Assembly: GCA_028284235.1 (NCBI GenBank)
Contig: JANQSC010000075.1
Coordinates: 1-64,000 of the forward strand
From: Opitutaceae bacterium
GTDB taxonomy: Bacteria > Verrucomicrobiota > Verrucomicrobiia > Opitutales > Opitutaceae
Reading direction: 5' to 3'
Length of the DNA: 64,000 bases
Made by a program: the position numbers and the translations under genes. Under the pieces are notes generated by a model, which had not been told where the DNA came from, did no database searches, and saw only the letters and a list, made by a program, of their open reading frames with translations. Of this stretch, positions 7,426 to 16,852 are shown piece after piece (positions within the stretch are counted from its first letter, which is position 1; each line of letters starts with the position of its first letter).

Positions 7426-8703
7426 CTAGTCCAAGTCGATAATCGACGCGTACTCCGGATCGTAGAGTCGCTTGTGGACCCGCAGGGCCTGCCCGTCGGT
7501 GAGACTGGCGAGAAAATCGCGGGCGACTAGACGCTGCGCCGCCCCGTCCCCTTCCGCCCGACGCATCCAGATCGCGGTTTGTTCTGGGAGAATCTTCGAG
7601 CGAGGTTTGCCCGACTCGAAGTAAGAATCCGAGAGCGCTTGAAACAAGTCTTCCAAAACGCGATCGCCTTTGTAGTCCATTTGCTGGAGCGGAGCGGAGC
7701 GGAAAATCAGATCGAGAGCGACGCGTTTGAAGAATCGCGCCACTCGTTTCGCCTCGGGCTCGATCGCCAGGGCGAACGCATAGCGATTCGACGCTTCCGA
7801 AAGCGGCGATTCGCGACGAACGAGTCGACAGGCTTTGATAAAGTCGCCTATCTTCGCCCCGAATATCGCTTCGAGCCGGTCCTTGCGAATGTCGTTTATA
7901 AAAGTGTCGAACAAGGGCTGGGACGCGGCATCGAGCCCTTCGCGAGCCGCCCAGCGTTCCAGTCGCTCCAAGGTCAAAAAGCCCGCCCGGACGCCGTCTA
8001 CGATGTCGTTGATGCAATAAGCGGTATCGTCCGCCCAATCCATGATCTGGCACTCGAGGCTCGCCAGCCGCGCAAACGCCTGGTCGGGCTGCCCTCCTTG
8101 CAATTCCGGAGCGCCCGCGTGGACGAAATCACGGTACTTCCGCTGTAAGTCGTATATAAAATGGTTTTCCGGGCCGCCGCGCTCGGAAAAGGTCGACTTG
8201 TACTTGAGCACGCCGTCGAGAAAAGCCCGCGTGGGCGAGATCCCGCGTTGCCGCCCGCTCGACTGGTAGAGCGTATCCGTGATCAGCCGCAAGGTCTGGG
8301 CGTTCCCTTCGAATCCGCCAATGCCGTTGAAGAGCCGATGAAGCGTGCGTTCGCCTCCGTGCCCGAACGGCGGGTGACCCAGGTCGTGCCCCAAGCAGCA
8401 GGCCTCAACGAGATCCGAATCGATATGGAAATCGTCGCTCAGATGTTCCGAACGCTGGCCGAGAAAGTGGCAGATCGAGCGTCCGATTTGGGCCACTTCG
8501 ATCGAATGCGTCAGACGCGTCCGGTAGAAATCATATTCACCCGACAAATACACCTGCGTCTTGGACTGCAGCTTCCGAAACGCGGACGAATGGATGATGC
8601 GGTCCCGATCGACTTGAAACGGGGACCGGTAGTCCTCCGGCCGCTCGTCGCCCGCCAAGGGCTCGTAGTCGTATTCATTGTAGAACGTGTTGCGAGGGAT
8701 CAT
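7426..8703 (-). CDS. dgt: Deoxyguanosinetriphosphate triphosphohydrolase (HD-domain dNTPase)
   Basis: 425 residues from ATG 8703 (a TTG at 8712 adds three residues). The start FYNEYDYEPLAGDERPEDYR and the following DRIIHSSAFRKLQSKTQVY are typical of bacterial dNTPases. The HD metal site is clear: RTRLTHSIEVAQIGRSI and CCLGHDLGHPPFGHGGE. The enzyme cleaves dGTP or other dNTPs to nucleoside and triphosphate in the cytoplasm. Length is usual for the shorter Dgt branch. The gene is transcribed away from the thioredoxin-like gene, with a 156-base divergent region between them. Confidence 0.93.
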   Translation of the reverse strand: MIPRNTFYNEYDYEPLAGDERPEDYRSPFQVDRDRIIHSSAFRKLQSKTQVYLSGEYDFYRTRLTHSIEVAQIGRSICHFLGQRSEHLSDDFHIDSDLVEACCLGHDLGHPPFGHGGERTLHRLFNGIGGFEGNAQTLRLITDTLYQSSGRQRGISPTRAFLDGVLKYKSTFSERGGPENHFIYDLQRKYRDFVHAGAPELQGGQPDQAFARLASLECQIMDWADDTAYCINDIVDGVRAGFLTLERLERWAAREGLDAASQPLFDTFINDIRKDRLEAIFGAKIGDFIKACRLVRRESPLSEASNRYAFALAIEPEAKRVARFFKRVALDLIFRSAPLQQMDYKGDRVLEDLFQALSDSYFESGKPRSKILPEQTAIWMRRAEGDGAAQRLVARDFLASLTDGQALRVHKRLYDPEYASIIDLD

Positions 8704-8859
8704 CCGAAACAACGATTAGGTACCTGTGGCGTCAGGCAGTTCAAATTAAAAACGCCCCGGCGCTCATTTGATGAATTCAATCCGCCCGCTCCCGCGTTCT
8801 TCCGCCCAAGACCGGCTCGCGAAGCCGATGCGAAAATCCAAACTAAACTCTCAGACATT

Positions 8860-9294
8860 ATGAACTACAAAGCAGTACTGATCGTAGCAATCGCCACTCT
8901 TCTCGCCGTCGCTAACGCGTCCGCCGCCAAAGGCAAACCAATGAAGTCGTTCGACGTCACCGAGCCCAAAGTAATCGGCGCCCTCTTCTACGCCGACTGG
9001 TGCGGCTCCTGTAAAACGCTCGATCCAAAACTCAAAAGCGTCCAGAAGTCCTACGTCAACAAGCCCGTCCTGTTCACTCAGTTCGACGTGACCAATCTCT
9101 CCGCCCAGTACCAGTCCAACCTCTTCGCCCACACCATCGGACTCGAACACGTTCTCGAGGAGATCGGCGTAAAAACCGGCTTTATGGTCCTGATCAACCG
9201 CGACAGCGGCAAGATCGTCGGTCAAATCGACCGCGACGACAGCCCCTCGCTCATCAAGGAGAAAATCGACGCGGCGATCGCAGCCGCTGGGTAG
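8860..9294 (+). CDS. Exported thioredoxin-fold protein with a CGSC active site
   Basis: 144 residues. The start at 8860 was chosen because it begins a signal peptide (MNYKAVLIVAIATLLAVANA); a longer open frame upstream is antisense to dgt. After cleavage comes a thioredoxin fold with VIGALFYADWCGSCKTLDPK, cysteines 48 and 51, then VLFTQFDVTNLSAQYQ and a cis-Pro-less region at VKTGFMVLINRDSGKIVGQI. Likely a periplasmic thiol oxidoreductase. The partner is unknown and no cytochrome maturation genes are nearby. Confidence 0.85.
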   Translation: MNYKAVLIVAIATLLAVANASAAKGKPMKSFDVTEPKVIGALFYADWCGSCKTLDPKLKSVQKSYVNKPVLFTQFDVTNLSAQYQSNLFAHTIGLEHVLEEIGVKTGFMVLINRDSGKIVGQIDRDDSPSLIKEKIDAAIAAAG

Positions 9295-9400
9295 TTCCGC
9301 CCTCTGGCGAGATAGCGCCAAGCCGCATTTTCGCCCAAAAGGTAGATTTTTTCAGTCCTTGACCTTTACCTAGCGTAAAATCCAGGCAAGGTCTTGGGCA

Positions 9401-10282
9401 ATGACCTCCGCTGAACGGTTTGCCCTTCCGATCACGTCGAACCCGCACGTGCCTCTCACGCTGAGACGCAAGCTGGCCAAGCTCTGCATTCCGCTCGACG
9501 GCCGCGCGTTCGAGACCGAGTTGTCGGGAAAGCCCTTTCAGGGCGTCCTCGACAACTACATCGAATGGGTCGTGTATTCAACAAACAGCTACTTCGAGTA
9601 CACGTACATCAATTTACTGCGCTCGCTCGTCTCCGGAGGCGTCGCTATCGACGTCGGGGCGAACGTCGGCAACCACACCCACGCCTTTTCCGCGTTTTTC
9701 GACCAGGTCCATTCCTTTGAACCCTTCGGACGCGTGGCCGATCGCTTGGAAGCCAAAGCCGCCCATTTGCCGAACGTCTCCGTCCATCGCATCGCCCTGG
9801 GAGCCGAACCGGCAACGTTGAAATTCGCGACTCCAACAACCGTCAATCTCGGCACGGGGCGCATCGACGACGACGGGGACATCGAAGTTCCCGTCATGCG
9901 GGGCGACGATTTCGTGAGCGAATCCGTGGACGGCTCCGTCAACTTCATCAAGATCGACGTGGAAGGACACGAACTCGAAGTGCTGGCAGGGCTCGAACAG
10001 ACGATCGCCCGGCAGCGTCCCGTCGTGATTTTCGAAGCGCCGATCTACCTACGCAAAGAACCCGGCCGCTCCCTCTCGGAAGCCTTCGACTACTTTCCCG
10101 AAGACTACCAGTTCGTCGCCTTGCGCGGCCAGTCGACCTTTCCCGTGCAAGCGAGCCTGCCGAATGTCCTGTCGATCGATCGCGGGAATCCCCGCATAAC
10201 CGGCAAGGTGTCCTACTTCATCGCCTTCGGCCCCGAACGCGGATTCGAAGTCCGCGGACGAAAGCTCGAAGCGAGCGCGTGA
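9401..10282 (+). CDS. FkbM family methyltransferase
   Basis: 293 residues. The SAM-binding motif is GVAIDVGANVGNHTHAFSAF, followed by QVHSFEPFGRVADRLEAKA, and the family signature FIKIDVEGHELEVLAGL comes later. FkbM enzymes methylate hydroxyl groups on sugars, polyketides or lipids; the substrate here cannot be told. No glycan-assembly genes sit next to it. It ends 21 bases before a palindromic repeat of family B. Confidence 0.88.
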   Translation: MTSAERFALPITSNPHVPLTLRRKLAKLCIPLDGRAFETELSGKPFQGVLDNYIEWVVYSTNSYFEYTYINLLRSLVSGGVAIDVGANVGNHTHAFSAFFDQVHSFEPFGRVADRLEAKAAHLPNVSVHRIALGAEPATLKFATPTTVNLGTGRIDDDGDIEVPVMRGDDFVSESVDGSVNFIKIDVEGHELEVLAGLEQTIARQRPVVIFEAPIYLRKEPGRSLSEAFDYFPEDYQFVALRGQSTFPVQASLPNVLSIDRGNPRITGKVSYFIAFGPERGFEVRGRKLEASA

Positions 10283-10303
10283 GAACGTTTGTCCGATCGA
10301 ATC

Positions 10304-10383
10304 GTAGGGCCTTCGCTTGCGAAGCGCCGCGTAGGTGGTATTTTTGAATTGCACACGCGGCATGGCGCAAGCGCCAGCCCTAC
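10304..10383. repeat. Family B palindromic repeat, copy 2
   Basis: The same arms as the copy at 2634-2710: GTAGGGCCTTCGCTTGCGAA at the left end and GCGCAAGCGCCAGCCCTAC at the right. The loops differ in sequence. It lies between the convergent fkbM-like gene and glyA, and could act as a bidirectional stop. Confidence 0.85.
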
Positions 10384-10398
10384 GTCGTACCCCGACAA

Positions 10399-11931
10399 CT
10401 ACAACGCCCCGAAGTGACGTTGTAGAAAATCGATATCCAATTCTGGATACAGTGGGTTCGCGTCCAGCAAGGCCGCCACGCGGGCCCGACCTTCCGCCAC
10501 TACCGACTCGGGGATATCGTACTTCACCTTGCTCGGCTGGCCGGCGTTCTTGCCTTTAGTCAGTGTTCGCGGTTGCGTGCTGGAGAGGATGAGCTTGAAG
10601 ATCGCAGCGATCTCCTTCATCTCCGCCTCGCCCATGCCGAGCGACGTGATCGCCGGCGCCCCGACCCGTAATCCGCTGGTATAGTGCGGTCCATTCGGAT
10701 CGAAGGGCAGCGAGTTGCGGTTCAACGTGATTCCGCACTCGCGCACCGCCGCTTCCGCTTGGCGACCGTTGAGACCGAAGGGAGTCACGTCGATGAGAAG
10801 CAAATGGTTGTCGGATCCACCCGTGCAAATTGTGAGTCCTTCCTCGATCATGGCCGCGGCCATGGCTCGCGAATTTTCCACCACGCGCTGGGCGTACTCC
10901 TTGAACGCCGGCTCGTTGGCTTCCTTGAACGCAACCGCCTTGGCTGCCATGACATGCGGCAACGGACCGCCGATAACGAGCGGGCAGCCTTTGTCGACAA
11001 ATTCCGCGAAAGGCTTCTTGCACAATACAACTCCACCCCGCGGACCGCGCAACGTCTTGTGCGTCGTCGTGGTTACCACGTCGGCGAACGGCATGGGATT
11101 GTAGTCGCCTTCGAATACGCCGCCCGCGACCAGTCCTGCGAAGTGGGCCATGTCGACCATCAGAACCGCCCCGACTTTGTCGGCGATTTCCTTCATCCGA
11201 CGGAAGTCCACTTTGCGCGGATAGGCGCTGTAGCCGGCCAACAAGATGAGCGGTTTCACTTCTTCCGCTTGGGCTTCCAGGGCATCGTAGTCGAGCAGCC
11301 CCGTCTCTTTGCTCACCGAGTAGCTATACGCGTCGAAGAACTGGGCCGAAACGTTGAAACGGTAGCCGTGGGTCAAGTGGCCGCCCGAATAGTAGTCGAG
11401 CCCGAGCATGCGTTGGTTGCCCATGGCGGCGCGAACTCGGTTCCAATCATCACGGGTCATCTTGGACGGGTTGCCCTCGCCGATCTCGTCCATCAAAGGA
11501 ACGCCGACTTTCGCCTGCAGAATCGCCCAGAACGCGATCAGATTCGCGTCGGCCCCGGAGTGCGGCTGGACGTAGGCGTGCTCCGCGCCGAAAAGCCGGC
11601 AGGCCTGCTCGCAGGCCTCCGTTTCGATGACGTCGATATTGTCGCAGCCCGCGTAATAGCGCGAACCGGCAAAGCCCTCCGCGTACTTGTCGGTGAGGAG
11701 ATTGCCCATAGCCGCCTGCGTGTTGAGCGAAGTGAAGTTCTCGGAGGCGATCAGCTTTAAATTGCGTCGCTGGTCGGCGAGTTCTTGCACAATCGACGAG
11801 GCGATGAGCGGGTTCACTTCCGCAACTTGCTGAAGGTTCGCAACATAGCTCAGCATGGCGGGATTCGTTTCCTCCGGCGATCGCGAAGAAAGGTATTCGG
11901 AGACGGGTGTAGACGTAGTCAGATCTGACAT
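10399..11931 (-). CDS. glyA: Serine hydroxymethyltransferase, long Chlamydia-like form
   Basis: 510 residues, longer than the usual 415-430. It converts serine and tetrahydrofolate to glycine and methylene-THF using PLP. The early motif NLKLIASENFTS and the PLP lysine (Lys292 in VTTTTHKTLRGPRGG) are intact, as is VLMVDMAHFAGLVAGG. Extra sequence appears as a roughly 50-residue N-terminal extension and an insert around residues 140-177 (GVPLMDEIGEGNPSKMTRDD). This resembles the about 497-residue GlyA of Chlamydia, consistent with the PVC superphylum. It is a single gene with a 252-base upstream gap that contains an 11-base direct repeat. Confidence 0.95.
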   Translation of the reverse strand: MSDLTTSTPVSEYLSSRSPEETNPAMLSYVANLQQVAEVNPLIASSIVQELADQRRNLKLIASENFTSLNTQAAMGNLLTDKYAEGFAGSRYYAGCDNIDVIETEACEQACRLFGAEHAYVQPHSGADANLIAFWAILQAKVGVPLMDEIGEGNPSKMTRDDWNRVRAAMGNQRMLGLDYYSGGHLTHGYRFNVSAQFFDAYSYSVSKETGLLDYDALEAQAEEVKPLILLAGYSAYPRKVDFRRMKEIADKVGAVLMVDMAHFAGLVAGGVFEGDYNPMPFADVVTTTTHKTLRGPRGGVVLCKKPFAEFVDKGCPLVIGGPLPHVMAAKAVAFKEANEPAFKEYAQRVVENSRAMAAAMIEEGLTICTGGSDNHLLLIDVTPFGLNGRQAEAAVRECGITLNRNSLPFDPNGPHYTSGLRVGAPAITSLGMGEAEMKEIAAIFKLILSSTQPRTLTKGKNAGQPSKVKYDIPESVVAEGRARVAALLDANPLYPELDIDFLQRHFGAL

Positions 11932-12183
11932 TTTAGAAGCTTCAATAGTGTTTTTAAGGTGGCTCTACCCAGGCGTACGATAGAACCGCGAAGCTTCCTA
12001 GCGGTCAATCCCGCCTCACTCGCCAGTCGCAAAATTCACCGCTATCTCAAGGCGCTTGAGCGGCGAAAGTCAATCCCGCGATGCGCCTCGTCCCTAAATT
12101 TTTGGCGAACGGGCAAGCGGGCCGCCAATTCGCCAGGACACGCGATTCGTATGGAAACTTTCGATACAGGCGGTTTCCTAGCG

Positions 12184-13272
12184 CTACGGGTTCGGGCCAG
12201 CGGCGAGCGGCCCCAGGAAACTCGCCAGGACAAGCTGCTGGCGGGCGTCGGACCGGGCCGTTCCCCAGGCCGGGGACGCCAGCGCGTCGATGTCCGCAAT
12301 GCCGAAGGCTTCGAGCGGGCTGAGGGGGCCTTTTCCCGCCCGTTCAATCGTATCGTCGAGCCAACGCTGGAACCGATCGCGACGCACCTCGTTGTCCGGG
12401 AGCAGATGGTACTGGGCCTGCCAGTCGATAATTGAAGTGAGCGTGTCCGGTCCGAGCGATCCGCCCCAAATCCAGTAGGCGCCGTCCATCGCCCACGCTT
12501 CGAGCTCTCGCCACTGGTCGGCGTTTAGAGTTTTGAGCGGATCAATCGAACGGGCTCGCTTCTGGATGGCGGCTGCGTCCGATCGATTATCTAGACTCGG
12601 TCGCAACCAGGACAAGGACAGGGTTGCGATCAAGGCTTTGTACCGATCACTGCCTGGGGCCGCGGCAGGAGCGAGCGTCGGAGTGGTCAAGGAGATCGTC
12701 TCGGGCGTCCCCATTTTGTCGGCCAACGCGAGCAGCCGGTCCTGCATATCGAGCAAATTCGTCGCGAAGGCTTTAGCGAGCGAATCCGATTCAAGGGTGG
12801 AGCCGGCGGGCCAACTCGACTCGACAGCGGTCCGCCACTCGCTCGGATTGTCCCGGTAGTGATCCGGGTCCGACGTATAGATCTGCAGCAAGTCCATGAG
12901 GTTCGACCGGCGCGTTTTCGGATCGATTGGAGACAAGCCAAGCGCCAGCAGGGGAAGCGTCACCTCCCGGTCTTTCTCCGAGAACGTCGCGAACATGAAC
13001 AACGAGGGGGCCGGAGCGAAGCCTTGGGAAATGGCCGAAAGCTCCTCGATACAAGCGCCACATCCCAAACTGTAGACTTTGATGCTCTCGGGAGCGACCG
13101 TGACCTCGCCGCTCGGCGCGAGCCAGTCGACAGAATAGCCTACCAAGGCGTCCAAGGGCAGCATGAGCCCGTCCTGGGCCGACGCGGGCGGTGAACTCAG
13201 AAGCAAAACGCTGGCGCAAATTCCAAGCCACTTCGGCCCGGCTGCCGCTTTCGATCTCAAGGTTGCAAACAT
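12184..13272 (-). CDS. Secreted protein of unknown function with a CGAC motif
   Basis: 362 residues with a signal peptide ending SAQ (about residue 33). Near the N-terminus, SIKVYSLGCGACIEELSA places cysteines 71 and 74 in a CxxC like a redox site, followed by APSLFMFATFSEKDREV, which fits a thioredoxin-like strand-helix pattern. The remaining 250 residues are mainly helical and match no family I recognise. The preceding 137 bases hold the terminator of the TonB receptor gene, so this gene probably has its own promoter. A periplasmic redox role is only a guess. Confidence 0.65.
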   Translation of the reverse strand: MFATLRSKAAAGPKWLGICASVLLLSSPPASAQDGLMLPLDALVGYSVDWLAPSGEVTVAPESIKVYSLGCGACIEELSAISQGFAPAPSLFMFATFSEKDREVTLPLLALGLSPIDPKTRRSNLMDLLQIYTSDPDHYRDNPSEWRTAVESSWPAGSTLESDSLAKAFATNLLDMQDRLLALADKMGTPETISLTTPTLAPAAAPGSDRYKALIATLSLSWLRPSLDNRSDAAAIQKRARSIDPLKTLNADQWRELEAWAMDGAYWIWGGSLGPDTLTSIIDWQAQYHLLPDNEVRRDRFQRWLDDTIERAGKGPLSPLEAFGIADIDALASPAWGTARSDARQQLVLASFLGPLAAGPNP

Positions 13273-13340
13273 CCCTCGAACCTAGGACTTGGCCTCGGAC
13301 CGGCAATCATTATTCGAATCGACCGCGACAGTGCGCACGC

Positions 13341-13372
13341 AAAAGCGCCCGCCTTTTAGAAAGACGGGCGCT
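13341..13372 (-). terminator. Terminator of the TonB-dependent receptor gene
   Basis: On the reverse strand AGCGCCCG pairs with CGGGCGCT around a 13-base loop, followed by TTTT. It sits 40-70 bases after the receptor stop codon. Confidence 0.65.
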
Positions 13373-13409
13373 GTACTAACTACTACAGTGAGCGGATTTC
13401 GGACCGTCT

Positions 13410-16400
13410 CTAGATATCAACCTCTACACTTAAGATGAATTGTCGGGAGGACTTTCGAAGCATGCGGATGTTGCTGCCATTAACGTCCTTGAGGCCCGGC
13501 ACGTTGTCGTCCTCGTCGAACGCGTTGCGCACATTGAGCTGGATTTTGTAGTCCCGCTCCCCGAATAGATTTCCAGTGCCTCGATAGCTCGCGAACAGAT
13601 CGGTGGTGAAGTCTTGGGCGCCGTACTGAACATCGGACAGGTTGATAACACTGTCGGAATCGTCGATGGATCCGGTGATGCCGTATCCAATAACGGGCGC
13701 CTCGCGCCAACGCATCGCTCCTCCGTAGGTGAGCCCTTTCAGCTTTCCTTCGAGAATGCGATAACTTGCATTGAAGTTCCAGCGGCCCGTCCGGTCGAAC
13801 TCGTTGGCCTTGCCGTCGAGCGACTGGATCAAGGCCCAGCCGATCGATCCGCCGATCGTCTCGTTGAAGTGGCGATCCGCGAGCGTGTCGCCGCCCTCGG
13901 CCGGATCGTCGTTGTCGCTGTACCACGCGGTTTCCCAGGTCCAGGTGCCGATTTCCCCGTCGCCGTCGAGATCTCGAGGCTCGTTTTCACCGCCTTCGGG
14001 GACGTTCAGCTGAGTCCAGACCGCCAGGCGCTCGTTCATGTACTGGTCCCAGATAGCGCCGATATTGCTCTCAACCGCGTCGCGTTCGGTCCAAGTGAAC
14101 CGGAGGTTCAAGTTCGCGGTGGGATTGGCTGTAATGACAATTTCCTTACCTTCGGAGAACTTGTCGCTCATGACCCAGTAGCAACAGCGGCCCTTTTCAC
14201 GGAATCCGCCCGCGCCTTGACCCGGGTAAGTGGGGTCAGTCACGAGGCTTCGCCAGCGGTTCTCCACATTCCAGATCGGGTCGCGCCAGCGATTGAACGG
14301 CGTGTTGGCCGCGCGTTGCGGCCCTCCCAGGGTTTCGAATTCGTTGTAGCGAATCGCCAGCTTGTTCTCGAGAACCGTTAGAGTGAACCCGTAGTCCTTG
14401 CCTTCCCCTTCCGCGCCCGGGTATTCCGTCCCGTAGGGGTCGAAACGGCCGATATTGGGCTGGAACGTGTCCGATTCGTTGTAGTGCACCGTCAGGTTTT
14501 CCGTGGCGTGGAAAACCGCTCCCTTGGTCCGTGTGATCCCCTTTTGAGTTACGCCGGGAACTTTCAATTCCAAGTCGTCGTAGTACGGCCACAGTCCGGT
14601 CGGACGGGCGAAGGGCAGCTGGTTTCCGTTGGCGTCGTAGACGCCGCGCCAGTTTCCGTCGGCGTCGCGCCCGCTGTTGCGAACGGTTTCGGTAACGTCG
14701 AAGGTCTTGCTACTCGCTTCATCCTCTCTCCAACCGTAGGTCACCACGACACGGTCGTTCCAGAAGTAGCCTTGGTAGGCGAACTGCAGGGTGTCCTGGG
14801 CGTTGGAGATTCCCTGGGCCGCGTTGTTGGCGACGAGGCGGCGGCCGTTGACGTCGAAATACGGGATTTCCAATCCGGGCAGCGTGACGAGGTTGCCCGC
14901 TCCGTCCCGCAATTGTACGGCTCGCCCGTCAAGCGTGAGACCGTTCGCCTCCCGGGCGTAGTATCCATTTTCCGCTGTCAGATAGTGGCGTACTCCCAAC
15001 TGACGCGAGCCATCGGTCGCCCAGTTGTTATTCGAGTTCGGGTTGGCCATGCGATTGAATCCGGGAAACTCGACATCGTTGCCATTGACATCCGGCAGCC
15101 AGCGATAGCGCATCCCTTGCTGGCCTTTGTTTTGAAACTTGTCATTGGAAAGCAATGACGCCAATCGGTGACGTCCCAACTTGCTCGCCCAGCCGTCCGT
15201 CTGTTGTTCAAAGTCGAATTCGTAGGAGACGGTGGCCCGCCAATTTTCGCGATTGTTATTATTGTGCTGCCACGTGGCGTTCGCGTCCATATAGAACTCG
15301 CCGAAATGCGGGTTTGGCGTCCCGTCCGGAGAAAACTCGTTGGGATCCACATTGATATTGCGGAAGGTTCCCGTTCCCCAGGTATGCTCATTGTAGTCCT
15401 CCAAGTTGTAACCGAGTTCTACATACAGATTTTCGGCCAGTTTCTGCTCGAGAAATACGTTGTATTGGGTGTCGTTTATAAAACGCTGTTCCGCCGTTCC
15501 GATCGTATTCACGTCGTCTGGAAAAATCGATCCGTCAATAAAGGTCCAACCATCGGGCTCCTGATTCAGGTTCCACACCCCGGGAAGCTCGTTCGGGCCT
15601 CTAACGCGCACTGTGTTGTAGAAGATCTGGGCGTCCTCAAAGCTGCCGCTGCCATCGTAGACCAGTGAAGGGCGATCGGTTTCGCGGGTGAAAATCGCCC
15701 CGACCTGGGACCCGTCGTATTCGCCGTCAACGTTCCTGTACGCAGGCATTCCCGCATTGAACCAGGGCGACGCCCGGTCGTAGGGGAGAAAGCGATTCAC
15801 GCGATTCACGTCCCGCTTGGTTTTTTCCGCGTGCAGGGAGAGCGTTGTGTTCTCCAATGGCTTGAAGAGCACGGTGCCGTAGGTTCGGGTGCTCTTGTCG
15901 TGATTGGGGCGGACATCCTGCTGGGCGTTGTCGTCCACCCAGGCGACGCGCATGGCGAGTTTGTTCTCGATGAGCGTCTTGTTGTAGTCGAGCACGTATC
16001 GCTTCCCGTCCCAACTATCGATTTCGTATTTTATTTTCCCGAAGTCGCTACCGAGCTGGGCACGGTTCAAGGTGACGTCCAAAACGCCGGCCGGACTGCC
16101 CGTTCCAAAGAGGATGGAGTTGGGGCCGCTGGCGATGGTGACGCGCGATACGTTGTAGTTGTCGGTCGGCATGTCGATCGGGAAGAAATTCCGGGACAAG
16201 GTGCCGCCGAGGACGCCGCGAATCTGGTTGAAGTTGCTGATCTGGCTATTGCCGAATCCTTGGCCGTTACCCGACACGTAGTCCTCGGGGCTCGAGACAT
16301 TGATCGAGTAGATAAGCGACTCTTCCACGCTGTTGACCGCGAAGTCGTCCATGAACTCCATCGTCATCACTTCGACCTGCGAAGCGACATCCTTGAAGTT

Positions 16401-16580
16401 GGTTCTCAAGCGGCTTCCCGCCAGAGTTTCCGTAGCGACCCAGCCGTCTTCCGCTTCGACGGAGAACGGGGAGAGTTCGAAGATTTCCTCTTCGGAGTCT
16501 TGGGCGACCGCGTTTGTCAGCAATGCAGCGGCGCCAATGAGATACGACAAGGCGTACCTCACCAAGTATATGTTTTTCAT
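13410..16580 (-). CDS. TonB-dependent outer membrane receptor
   Basis: 1056 residues from ATG 16580, which begins the signal peptide (MKNIYLVRYALSYLIGAAAL) and has AGGACG just upstream; a longer frame starts at 16643. After the leader comes a TonB-box-like FELSPFSVEAEDGW. The plug domain follows (SRLRTNFKDVASQVEVMT, FNQIRGVLGG, VTIASGPNSILFGTGSPAG). A roughly 850-residue beta barrel ends in SRQFILSVEVDI. This is the receptor style common in Opitutia. It likely imports an oligosaccharide, siderophore or cofactor, but no substrate gene is adjacent. A terminator follows it. Confidence 0.93.
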   Translation of the reverse strand: MKNIYLVRYALSYLIGAAALLTNAVAQDSEEEIFELSPFSVEAEDGWVATETLAGSRLRTNFKDVASQVEVMTMEFMDDFAVNSVEESLIYSINVSSPEDYVSGNGQGFGNSQISNFNQIRGVLGGTLSRNFFPIDMPTDNYNVSRVTIASGPNSILFGTGSPAGVLDVTLNRAQLGSDFGKIKYEIDSWDGKRYVLDYNKTLIENKLAMRVAWVDDNAQQDVRPNHDKSTRTYGTVLFKPLENTTLSLHAEKTKRDVNRVNRFLPYDRASPWFNAGMPAYRNVDGEYDGSQVGAIFTRETDRPSLVYDGSGSFEDAQIFYNTVRVRGPNELPGVWNLNQEPDGWTFIDGSIFPDDVNTIGTAEQRFINDTQYNVFLEQKLAENLYVELGYNLEDYNEHTWGTGTFRNINVDPNEFSPDGTPNPHFGEFYMDANATWQHNNNNRENWRATVSYEFDFEQQTDGWASKLGRHRLASLLSNDKFQNKGQQGMRYRWLPDVNGNDVEFPGFNRMANPNSNNNWATDGSRQLGVRHYLTAENGYYAREANGLTLDGRAVQLRDGAGNLVTLPGLEIPYFDVNGRRLVANNAAQGISNAQDTLQFAYQGYFWNDRVVVTYGWREDEASSKTFDVTETVRNSGRDADGNWRGVYDANGNQLPFARPTGLWPYYDDLELKVPGVTQKGITRTKGAVFHATENLTVHYNESDTFQPNIGRFDPYGTEYPGAEGEGKDYGFTLTVLENKLAIRYNEFETLGGPQRAANTPFNRWRDPIWNVENRWRSLVTDPTYPGQGAGGFREKGRCCYWVMSDKFSEGKEIVITANPTANLNLRFTWTERDAVESNIGAIWDQYMNERLAVWTQLNVPEGGENEPRDLDGDGEIGTWTWETAWYSDNDDPAEGGDTLADRHFNETIGGSIGWALIQSLDGKANEFDRTGRWNFNASYRILEGKLKGLTYGGAMRWREAPVIGYGITGSIDDSDSVINLSDVQYGAQDFTTDLFASYRGTGNLFGERDYKIQLNVRNAFDEDDNVPGLKDVNGSNIRMLRKSSRQFILSVEVDI

Positions 16581-16725
16581 ATTACGTCCTAGTTTTTTAT
16601 AGTGGGAGGGTTTGTTAGGGGTAGTTTCGGCGGTGAATCGCAAGTTGCCGGAAGCGCGTCCCGTTTGTCGTGTCAGCGCGCAAACGAGAACGACCGCGTG
16701 TCCGGCGACTACGCTCAGATCCGAT

Positions 16726-16743
16726 AAAAAGGCGGTCGCGCCT
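16726..16743 (-). terminator. Possible terminator after the MazG-like gene
   Basis: On the reverse strand AGGCG pairs with CGCCT around CGAC, followed by five T. The stem is short. It lies about 110 bases past the stop of the MazG-like gene and before the receptor gene. Confidence 0.45.
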
Positions 16744-16852
16744 CCCTATCGAAAGGGGTTCATCGCTCTTTATAAACTAGAGTGACCCCGTGTTCGACCC
16801 AGCCGATAATTATGCAAGTCGTTGCAAACGCCCGGCGCCAACACCGCTCATC

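Noticed and set aside
7157..8053. 298-residue reverse frame running from dgt into the MITE-like element
   Set aside because: It is out of frame with dgt and runs into repeat DNA; no domain.
8161..8859. N-terminal extension of the thioredoxin-like frame
   Set aside because: It is antisense to dgt; the signal peptide begins at 8860.
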